Part shown: positions 1-6,043 of the stretch, in pieces
How positions within the stretch are numbered: the first letter of the stretch is position 1
Layout of the letters: each line of letters starts with the position of its first letter
Assembly (NCBI GenBank): GCA_047618505.1
Contig: JBLHLB010000230.1
Coordinates: forward strand, 1-6,647
From: JBLHLB01 sp047618505
GTDB taxonomy: Bacteria; Planctomycetota; UBA1135; GCA-002686595
Length of the DNA stretch: 6,647 nucleotides
Direction: 5' to 3'
Notes under the pieces: model-generated
Seen by the model: the letters and a program-made list of their open reading frames with translations, nothing else
Database searches by the model: none
What the model was told of the DNA's origin: nothing
Translations under genes and position numbers: made by a program

Positions 1-47
1 CAGCAAGCCTCATCCTCAGTTCACCAGTCCCCCGGGACACCGCAAGC

Positions 48-1733
48 ATGGCCTATACCATTGGAGTTGACTACGGGACGAATTCTGTTCGTGCCCTCTT
101 GGTGCGTTGCGGCGATGGACATGAGGTGGCGACCGCGACCTTCGACTATCCGAGCGGGGAAAAAGGCGTGCTGTTGTCAGCACGCGATGCGAACGTTGCC
201 CGCCAGAATCCCGGCGACTACCTGGCTGGGCTCAAGGCTGTTCTATGCGGTGTGCTCGCAAAGGCCACCGGCGAGGTCCCGGGCTTCAACCCTAGCGACG
301 TGATCGGCATCGGCGTCGATGCGACGGGTTCTAGTCCTCTTCCAGTTACCCGCACCAATGCAGCCCTTGGCCTCCAACTCGGATTTGAGGATGACCTGGC
401 GGCTCAATGTTGGCTTTGGAAAGACCACACGGCCCATGGGGAAGCGGCCCGCATCACAGAGCTCGCGCGGGAGCTGCGACCTGAGTACGTGCGGCGCTGC
501 GGGAATACCTATTCTTCGGAATGGTGGTGGAGCAAGATTTGGCATTGCCTCAAGACTTCGCCGCACGTGTTTGATGCGGCCCACAGCTGGATCGAGCTGA
601 CGGACTGGATTCCCTCGGTCCTCGCGGGGGTAAGCGACCCGACCAAGGCCAGGCGCGGCGTCTGTGCAGCCGGTCACAAGGCTTTCTATGGAGCGGAATG
701 GGGCGGCCTGCCGGACAAGGAGTTTCTCACGCAGCTAGACCCCAAGCTTGCGGGTCTTCGTGATCGCCTCTTTGAACAAGCCTACGACGCCTCCCAGTCC
801 GCCGGTGGACTTTGTTCGGAGTGGGCTGGGGTGACCGGTTTGACCGTGGGCATTCCGATTGCGATCGGACAAATGGATGTGCACTACGGTGCCATTGGAT
901 CCGGTGTCGGCGAAGGCGTTCTGGTCAAGGCGATCGGAACATCCACCTGCGATTGCACCGTTGTGAAACAGGACGTGGTCCAAGACATCCCTGGCATCTG
1001 TGGAATCGTTCCCGGTTCCATTCTCCCCGGGTTCAGCGGAATCGAAGCTGGCCAATCCGCCGTGGGCGACCTCTTTAACTGGTGGGTGGAGGTCGTGTGC
1101 GGGGGCGACGAAAGCTTGCACGGACAGCTCACGGAGGAAGCCCAGGGGCAACTGCCCGGCGAGAGTGGGTTGCTGTCCCTCGATTGGAACAACGGCAACC
1201 GAACGGTGCTCGTTGACCAGCGCTTGAGCGGTCTGATTCTTGGGCAAACGCTGCACACGAGCCGCGCGGAAATCTATCGCGCCCTGGTCGAAGCGACGGC
1301 CTTCGGCGCGCGCATGATTCTCGAGCGTATTTCCGAGTATGGCGTGGCCGTGGACCGCATCGTCTGTTGCGGAGGGATCGCCGAGAAGAACCCTTTTCTG
1401 ATGCAGGCCTACGCAGACATCACCGGGCGCACGATGCAGGTCTCGGCTTCCTCCCAGGCCTGTGCCCTGGGTGCAGCGGTCGCGGCTTCTGTGGTTGCCG
1501 GTCGCTCTGCGGGGGGCCATGCCGATTTCCCCAGCGCCCAGGCAGCCATGACCGGAGTTCAAAGCGTAAGCTACAAACCGAACCAAGCCCATCGTGCCGT
1601 GTACGACCAACTCTTTGCCCTCTACGGGGAGTTGCACGATTCCTTTGGGGGAGTACAGGTACGGGACCTGGGGCAAGTGATGAAGGACCTGCTTCGCATC
1701 AAGGAACAACAGCGCGCAATTTGCGTGGACTAA
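48..1733 (+). CDS. araB: Ribulokinase (FGGY carbohydrate kinase, AraB-like)
   Basis: Predicted cytoplasmic ATP-dependent kinase that phosphorylates L-ribulose at O5 to L-ribulose 5-phosphate, the substrate of the AraD-like enzyme encoded next. At 561 residues it matches the usual AraB length (about 550-570). The N-terminal FGGY domain opens with the phosphate-binding GVDYGTNSVRALLV (6-19). It contains WKDH (124-127), typical of ribulokinases, and GQMDVHYGAIG (274-284) with the likely catalytic base Asp277. The C-terminal domain has GTSTCDC (297-303), GIEAGQSAVGDLFNWW (331-346) and the ATP-site region CGGIAEKNPFLMQ (441-453). The reading frame is open to the window's left edge, but the ATG at 48 gives the standard AraB N-terminus. 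No clear Shine-Dalgarno sequence precedes it. The stop is 2 bases from the araD start, suggesting one operon. E. coli AraB is known to accept all four 2-ketopentoses, so the true substrate could be another pentulose. Family assignment is very secure. Confidence 0.95.
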   Translation: MAYTIGVDYGTNSVRALLVRCGDGHEVATATFDYPSGEKGVLLSARDANVARQNPGDYLAGLKAVLCGVLAKATGEVPGFNPSDVIGIGVDATGSSPLPVTRTNAALGLQLGFEDDLAAQCWLWKDHTAHGEAARITELARELRPEYVRRCGNTYSSEWWWSKIWHCLKTSPHVFDAAHSWIELTDWIPSVLAGVSDPTKARRGVCAAGHKAFYGAEWGGLPDKEFLTQLDPKLAGLRDRLFEQAYDASQSAGGLCSEWAGVTGLTVGIPIAIGQMDVHYGAIGSGVGEGVLVKAIGTSTCDCTVVKQDVVQDIPGICGIVPGSILPGFSGIEAGQSAVGDLFNWWVEVVCGGDESLHGQLTEEAQGQLPGESGLLSLDWNNGNRTVLVDQRLSGLILGQTLHTSRAEIYRALVEATAFGARMILERISEYGVAVDRIVCCGGIAEKNPFLMQAYADITGRTMQVSASSQACALGAAVAASVVAGRSAGGHADFPSAQAAMTGVQSVSYKPNQAHRAVYDQLFALYGELHDSFGGVQVRDLGQVMKDLLRIKEQQRAICVD

Positions 1734-1735
1734 GT

Positions 1736-2452
1736 ATGTCGCCCACCAATTCAACACGGCACCAGGCTATCCGCGTCGAGTGCTCCGAAGCCAATCGACG
1801 TCTAGCCGGAACCGGGCTCGTGGACTTGACCTTTGGGAACGTCAGCGTCTTCGACGCCGAGGTCGGGGTCTTTGCCATCAAGCCCAGTGGCGTGAGCTAC
1901 TCCGACCTGACACCGGAGAACATGGTCCTTGTGGATCTCGCGGGCGAGGTCGTTGAGGGAGACCTGAAGCCTTCTTCAGATACGCCGACCCACCGCGCTC
2001 TATTTCAGGCCTTCGGTGCCTCCGGAATTCGTTCCGTCGTCCATACCCATGCCCGCGCGGCGGTGACCTTTGCCCAGGCGGCGCGCGACATCCCCTGTTT
2101 CGGGACGACCCACGCGGACTACTTCAATGGTCCAGTTCCTGTGACGCGTGCGATGACGCGTGCGGAAGTCGAAGGCGAGTACGAATGGGAAACCGGGCAG
2201 GTCATTATTGAGCGCTTCACAGGCCTGGACCCGGTTCAGATCCCCTCCGTCCTTGTGCGCAACCACGGACCCTTTTCCTGGGGTTCGACAGCTGACGAGG
2301 CATTGGATACGGCGCAAGCCCTAGAGGCCATCGCGGACATGGCGCAGCGAACCATGAGTCTGGATCCGGGTGCCTTGGAGTTGCCCTCGTATCTCCTCGC
2401 GCGGCACTTCCTGCGCAAGCACGGAAAGCATTCCTACTACGGTCAGGACTAG
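1736..2452 (+). CDS. araD: L-ribulose-5-phosphate 4-epimerase (class II aldolase family)
   Basis: Predicted Zn-dependent epimerase converting L-ribulose 5-phosphate to D-xylulose 5-phosphate by retro-aldol/aldol chemistry. The 238-residue product is close to E. coli AraD (231) and aligns along its whole length from memory. Visible motifs are LTFGNVS (31-37), IKPSGVSY (48-55), KPSSDTPTH (78-86, Asp82 matching E. coli Asp76), VHTHARA (102-108, zinc ligands His103 and His105), GTTHADYF (123-130, Asp128), GEYEWETG (147-154), RNHGPFSWG (175-183, third zinc ligand His177) and the C-terminal RKHGKHSYYGQ (227-237, Tyr235 matching the catalytic Tyr229). The frame is open far upstream inside araB, but the ATG at 1736, 2 bases after the araB stop, gives the family N-terminus. 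Alternatives within the family are UlaF and SgbE, which catalyse the same reaction, so the reaction call is firm even if the pathway is not arabinose. Confidence 0.95.
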   Translation: MSPTNSTRHQAIRVECSEANRRLAGTGLVDLTFGNVSVFDAEVGVFAIKPSGVSYSDLTPENMVLVDLAGEVVEGDLKPSSDTPTHRALFQAFGASGIRSVVHTHARAAVTFAQAARDIPCFGTTHADYFNGPVPVTRAMTRAEVEGEYEWETGQVIIERFTGLDPVQIPSVLVRNHGPFSWGSTADEALDTAQALEAIADMAQRTMSLDPGALELPSYLLARHFLRKHGKHSYYGQD

Positions 2453-2484
2453 ACCTAGGGAATGGGACCTCGCGTATGGGGCAG

Positions 2485-2516
2485 CTGGCTCTGAAACCTG
2501 GGCCTGGCAGAGCCGG
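2485..2516 (+). other. Possible RNA hairpin in the araD-downstream gap
   Basis: In the 156-base gap between araD and the next gene, bases 2485-2493 can pair with 2508-2516. The stem has nine pairs (seven contiguous perfect pairs GGCTCTG/CAGAGCC, then one U-G wobble and one C-G) and a 14-base loop. It begins 33 bases after the araD stop. No T-run follows, so it is not a canonical intrinsic terminator. It could be an RNA-stability or processing element separating araBD from the downstream genes, or chance in GC-rich DNA. The rest of the gap shows no convincing gene, promoter or operator. Confidence 0.3.
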
Positions 2517-2608
2517 TCTGCTAATGTATGTGGGCATTGCTGCCGGGCGACGAACCTTCGCCTATCACGCCCCTTGATACTCGCCCAGCATCCGGGACCT
2601 GCTGATTG

Positions 2609-3427
2609 ATGAAAAACGTACGGATCGCCTGCCAGACCTATACCTGGCAAATGTCGGGGGATTACGTCGGCAAGCTCGACCACATATTGGGTTTGCTTGC
2701 CAAGACTGGATTCAACGGAGTAGAGCCAGAGACGCAGTATCTAGGTGCCCTGGGCGAGCCCGGCGCCCTATCCGCAGCCCTCGCCCAGAGTGGAATTCAA
2801 TTGGCTGGCCTCTGCCTGGTTGAGGACTGGCTTTCTCTGGAGGAGACGCCCGCGGAGCGCGAACGCGCCGACGAGTGCCTGGACTTCCTCGCACACTTCC
2901 CCGGGACACTGCTCAACCTTTGCCAGATGCCGACTTCTCGGCCGGACGACGCGCTGCAACTCCGAGAGCGTCAGGGAAACCTCTTGGCCTGTGTGCACGA
3001 AATCGCTGCTAGGGCTGAAGCTCGCAATATCCCCAGCGCTTACCACCCGAACTCGCCGGATGCCTCCATCTTCAGGACCGCCCCTGACTACGAAGTCTTG
3101 CTTGCGGCACTTGGGGGTTCTCTTGGTTGGGTCCCGGACTGCGGGCACATCGCTCGGGTTGGAATGGACCCTCTGGAGATGATTCGGAAGCACAGGGATC
3201 TGGTGCAGCACATTCACTACAAGGACATGACCGTCGATGGCGCGTGGGCCGAGATGGGGAAGGGCGTGATCGACTATCTCGCCATCACTCGCTTCCTTGT
3301 GGAAACCAACTACGCAGGCTGGATCGTTGTCGAAGACGAGAGCGACCGAGCTATACCGGATCCGGATCAGGTGACCATCGACGACTGGGTCTGGATCGAG
3401 CGCAACCTTCTCCCGATCGTGTCATGA
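2609..3427 (+). CDS. Sugar isomerase/epimerase A, xylose-isomerase-like TIM barrel
   Basis: A 272-residue member of the xylose-isomerase-like TIM-barrel superfamily (sugar phosphate isomerase/epimerase, AP-endonuclease-2 fold, IolE/hydroxypyruvate-isomerase type). The barrel starts with the first strand VRIACQTYTW (4-13) and the AKTGFNGVEPE helix-strand (31-41). The likely divalent-metal ligands are His146 (AYHPNSPD), Asp177 (VPDCGHI), His203 (HIHYKDM) and Glu242 (VVEDES). The first ligand is His where D-tagatose 3-epimerase has Glu; from memory, the YHPNSP form recurs in a subfamily of uncharacterised sugar isomerases. I chose ATG at 2609; the adjoining TTG at 2606 would add one residue. No signal peptide is apparent, so it is likely cytoplasmic. 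The last 4 bases overlap the next gene. The exact substrate cannot be read from sequence: an aldose-ketose isomerase, a ketose epimerase or an inosose dehydratase-like activity are all possible. Confidence 0.85.
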   Translation: MKNVRIACQTYTWQMSGDYVGKLDHILGLLAKTGFNGVEPETQYLGALGEPGALSAALAQSGIQLAGLCLVEDWLSLEETPAERERADECLDFLAHFPGTLLNLCQMPTSRPDDALQLRERQGNLLACVHEIAARAEARNIPSAYHPNSPDASIFRTAPDYEVLLAALGGSLGWVPDCGHIARVGMDPLEMIRKHRDLVQHIHYKDMTVDGAWAEMGKGVIDYLAITRFLVETNYAGWIVVEDESDRAIPDPDQVTIDDWVWIERNLLPIVS

Positions 3428-4320
3428 AAATCCCCCTGTTCTCCCTCGGTAGCTGGGCCTTCTCCTTTGGTCCATTTGAGAAGGAGCCCTGGAGCTTCGA
3501 GCGCTTCCTCGAGTACGCGGCCAAGGCTGGTTACGACGGTGTTGAGATCAACGGTTTTCAACCCCACCCGCATCCGGATGACTACCGGACGGCTGCTGCG
3601 TGCGCCGAGCTGAAGGCGCGCATCAGCGGTCTTGGTCTGGGCATCTCCGGCTATGCCCCCGACTTCAGGAGCGTTCCCCCGGCGGAGGTGGAGCCGAGCG
3701 CCTACCTGGGGGCCTTGGACCCCATGCTTACCTTCTGTGAGCGTATGGGTATCACGATCTTGCGGGTCGACACCGTTTCGCCTCCCGGGAAGCTCGAGCC
3801 AGGGGATTACGCCCGTCGCTTTGACAACCTCGTCAAGACCTGGCTAGCGGCCGCTTCCCGTGCGAGCGAAAGAGGAGTGACGATCGTGTGGGAATTCGAG
3901 CCCGGATTTTGGCTCAACAAGCCGTCGGAAGTGCTGGCGCTTGTACAGGCGGTCGATCATCCCTCGTTCCGTCTGCTCTTTGATACGAGCCACGCTCACA
4001 TGGGAGCGGTGATTGGCGCGCGCCAAGTTGGCTCTCCCGAACTGCTTCCCGACGGAGAAGCCCAGTACGCCGAACGTGTCCGTGACGTGATCGGGCATGT
4101 GCACTTGATCGATTGCGATGGAACGTTGCACGGAGAAGAAACAAGCACCCACAGTCCCTTTGGAACGGGCAACGTCGACTTCCCCTCGGTGCTCACAGCC
4201 CTCGCACCTATCTGGGACGACTTGACCTGGTGCTGTTTCGATTTCTGCTTTTGCCCGACGACGGAAGTGGACGCCGTCAAGGCCATCCCCTTCGTGCGGC
4301 AACTCCTCGAGGCCCAGTAG
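3424..4320 (+). CDS. Sugar isomerase/epimerase B, xylose-isomerase-like TIM barrel
   Basis: A 298-residue protein of the same superfamily as its two neighbours but clearly a different subfamily. It begins IPLFSLGSWAFSFGP (3-17) and has AAKAGYDGVEINGF (32-45), typical of the first barrel turns. Probable metal-site residues are Glu157 (VWEFEPGF), Asp187 (FDTSHAHM), His227 (GHVHLID) and Asp273 (CCFDFCFC), the last replacing the usual Glu. A longer loop (about 196-216) separates the DTSHAHM and GHVH motifs, making it longer than genes A and C. Four cysteines sit within eight residues (270-277) around Asp273. The ATG at 3424 overlaps the previous stop in an ATGA junction, implying translational coupling. 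The frame is open further upstream, but only this start yields the family N-terminus. Specific substrate unknown; an isomerase or epimerase acting on a sugar or sugar acid is most likely. Confidence 0.82.
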   Translation: MKIPLFSLGSWAFSFGPFEKEPWSFERFLEYAAKAGYDGVEINGFQPHPHPDDYRTAAACAELKARISGLGLGISGYAPDFRSVPPAEVEPSAYLGALDPMLTFCERMGITILRVDTVSPPGKLEPGDYARRFDNLVKTWLAAASRASERGVTIVWEFEPGFWLNKPSEVLALVQAVDHPSFRLLFDTSHAHMGAVIGARQVGSPELLPDGEAQYAERVRDVIGHVHLIDCDGTLHGEETSTHSPFGTGNVDFPSVLTALAPIWDDLTWCCFDFCFCPTTEVDAVKAIPFVRQLLEAQ

Positions 4321-4329
4321 GCTCAACCC

Positions 4330-5136
4330 ATGTCCAGTATCACGACCAGCGACGGCGTTCAGATTCACTACGAATTGAGGGGCTCCGGTACTCCGCTCCT
4401 GCTCGTTATGGGCCTGGGGGCCGACGGTAGCGTCTGGGCGGATCACGTCGCGGAGTACGAGCAGCACTTCCAATGTGTCCTGATCGACAACCGTGGCGTC
4501 GGGCTCTCCGATAAGCCCAGGGGACCGTATACCTCGGCTCGCATGGCACTCGACGTGGCTGAGGTTGCGGACGCACTGGGAATCAAGCAAGCTCACGCGG
4601 CTGGGATTTCCATGGGTGGAGTGATTGTCCAAGAGCTTGCCCTGGCGCGTCCCGAACTCCTGTTGTCGCAGGTCATCATTAGCTCCTGGGCACGACTCAA
4701 CGCCTACGCGATTCGAGTCTTCGAGCACATGAAACCTGCCCGCGCACACATGCGCCCGGAGGACTTCATGGAGTTGATCCAGCTCTGGATCTTCGCTTCG
4801 CCTCACTACGAGCGTTTTGGCGCAGACCTCGCCCAGGGACGGGCGGATGCCGGCGTCAACCCGGCTCCACAACCGCAGCACGGATTTGAGGCCCAGGCGG
4901 ATGCCTGCATCACCCATGATTGTTTCGACCGGCTTGGCTCGATCTCCACACCGACTCTCGTTGTGGCGGGTGAGGATGACATCTTCACCCCCTTAGCTTT
5001 CTCTCAAGAGATCGCTGCCGGAATCCCTTCTGCCGAACTGGTTTCTTATTCCGCCTGCGGTCACGCGGTGCACTGGGAAGTACTTGAAGAGTTCAATGCA
5101 CGCTCCCGCGATTTCCTCCTCTCTCACGACGTCTGA
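4330..5136 (+). CDS. Alpha/beta hydrolase, possible lactonase or esterase
   Basis: A 268-residue alpha/beta-hydrolase-fold protein, the normal length for the single-domain class that includes 3-oxoadipate enol-lactonase (PcaD) and related esterases. The oxyanion region is VMGLGADGSVW (26-36), where the common HG is MG. The strand VLIDNRGVGLSDKP (50-63) precedes the nucleophile elbow GISMGG (92-97) with Ser94. The acid is probably Asp217 in VVAGEDDIFTP (211-221) and the base His245 in ACGHAVHWE (242-250), so the catalytic triad looks complete. A helical cap lies at about residues 120-195. No signal peptide is seen. It starts 9 bases after gene B and ends 8 bases before gene C, so it is embedded in the sugar operon; a sugar-lactone or acyl-sugar substrate is an inference from this position. 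Other substrates are equally compatible with the fold. Confidence 0.85.
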   Translation: MSSITTSDGVQIHYELRGSGTPLLLVMGLGADGSVWADHVAEYEQHFQCVLIDNRGVGLSDKPRGPYTSARMALDVAEVADALGIKQAHAAGISMGGVIVQELALARPELLLSQVIISSWARLNAYAIRVFEHMKPARAHMRPEDFMELIQLWIFASPHYERFGADLAQGRADAGVNPAPQPQHGFEAQADACITHDCFDRLGSISTPTLVVAGEDDIFTPLAFSQEIAAGIPSAELVSYSACGHAVHWEVLEEFNARSRDFLLSHDV

Positions 5137-5144
5137 GAACTCCC

Positions 5145-5987
5145 ATGCGCTTTGGATTCAACCTGTTGCTCTGGACCACCTTTGTCGAGGCGGAGCACGC
5201 ACCGCTGATGCAGAAAATCAAGGCCCTCGGTTACGACGGCGTTGAGATTCCCTCTGGCGACGGGCCCGTGGATCACTATCACTTGGTCCGGCAGTTAGCG
5301 GATGACGCGGGGCTGGCCTGCACAGCAATCGCGATGGCCACGCCGGAGGCTGATCCCAGCAGCTCCAGCCCTTCCCTGCGCCGCGCTGGGCTCGACCGCA
5401 TCAAGTCTCGGATCGAGTGCGCCCATATTCTTGGGAGTCCCGTGCTCGGGGGTCCCTTGTACGCGGCCCACAAGTTGTTCCACGACGCACTGCCGGGTGA
5501 GGAAGAGCTCAAGCGCGCTGCGGACGTGTTGGCTGAGGCTGGCGACTGCGCACAGGAAGCGGGCGTAACCCTTTGCCTGGAGCCCCTGAACCGTTTTGAG
5601 ATTCAATTGGTGAATACAACGACGGAGGCGCGTCGCATCGTCGACCTTGCTGGACACCCAGGAGTCGCTATTCACTACGACACACACCATGCCCACATGG
5701 AGGAGAAGAGCCACCAGGACGCCTTTGCGACCTGCGGCGATCACCTAGGGCATGTGCACTTCTCAGAGAGTCACCGCGGCACCCTCGGCTCCGGTATGGT
5801 GGATTGGGCGGCCGTTGGCGAGGGCTTGGCTACCTCCGGGTTCGACGGTTGGTGCGTCGTTGAAGCCTTCGGAACCGCGGTCGATGGGTTGAGGCAGGCT
5901 GCTAACGTGCACCGCAACTGCTTCACTTCCCGTGACGACGTGCTCGAGACGGCCCTGCCCTTCATGCGACGCTGGACGAAGGCCTAG
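5145..5987 (+). CDS. Ketose 3-epimerase C (D-tagatose/D-psicose 3-epimerase-like)
   Basis: A 280-residue TIM-barrel enzyme closely resembling D-tagatose 3-epimerase and D-psicose 3-epimerase (about 290 residues). The metal ligands Glu146 (LEPLNRFE), Asp179 (YDTHHAHM), His205 (HVHFSESHRG) and Glu240 (VVEAF) are spaced 33, 26 and 35 residues apart. This equals the spacing of Glu152, Asp185, His211 and Glu246 in the Pseudomonas cichorii enzyme. The substrate-contact residues Glu152, His182 and Arg211 also match its Glu158, His188 and Arg217. The reaction is Mn/Co-dependent epimerisation of a free ketose at C3. This family is known to act on pentuloses, including L-ribulose/L-xylulose, which would link it to AraB. 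The start at 5145 lies 8 bases after the hydrolase stop; a GAGA at 5135-5138 may be a weak ribosome-binding site. It is the last gene of the + strand cluster. Hydroxypyruvate isomerase is a less likely alternative. Confidence 0.88.
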   Translation: MRFGFNLLLWTTFVEAEHAPLMQKIKALGYDGVEIPSGDGPVDHYHLVRQLADDAGLACTAIAMATPEADPSSSSPSLRRAGLDRIKSRIECAHILGSPVLGGPLYAAHKLFHDALPGEEELKRAADVLAEAGDCAQEAGVTLCLEPLNRFEIQLVNTTTEARRIVDLAGHPGVAIHYDTHHAHMEEKSHQDAFATCGDHLGHVHFSESHRGTLGSGMVDWAAVGEGLATSGFDGWCVVEAFGTAVDGLRQAANVHRNCFTSRDDVLETALPFMRRWTKA

Positions 5988-6043
5988 CCGGTGGCACAGG
6001 ATTCAGCCGGCGGAAGCGGGCAGACCTTGCGCGACCATCTGGG

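Noticed and set aside
1..47. Promoter or end of an upstream gene before araB
   Set aside because: Too short to judge: no -10/-35 pattern, no ribosome-binding site, and open frames reaching the left edge give no recognisable protein.
1367..1735. Upstream extension of the araD frame into araB
   Set aside because: The extra 123 codons overlap the conserved C-terminal domain of AraB and encode no family sequence; the ATG at 1736 gives the normal AraD N-terminus.
735..1757. 340-codon open frame on the - strand opposite araB
   Set aside because: It is antisense to a full-length, motif-rich ribulokinase and its translation shows no recognisable domain; long antisense frames are expected in GC-rich coding DNA.
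2142..2164. Perfect 11-base direct repeat (TGACGCGTGCG, period 12) inside araD
   Set aside because: It encodes the TRAMTRA stretch, which aligns without insertion to the corresponding region of E. coli AraD as I recall it, so it looks like coincidental codon choice instead of a duplication.
2370..2608. Small + strand frame filling the araD-downstream gap
   Set aside because: It begins inside araD in another frame, has no recognisable motif and no ribosome-binding site.
3844..4917. 357-codon open frame on the - strand opposite enzyme B and the hydrolase
   Set aside because: It spans two well-supported genes in the opposite direction and its translation has low-complexity, unfamily-like composition; treated as a shadow.
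5987..6011. GCCGG/CCGGC inverted repeat between the convergent genes as a terminator
   Set aside because: Only five pairs with a 15-base loop and no T-run on either strand; chance is likely in this GC-rich stretch.
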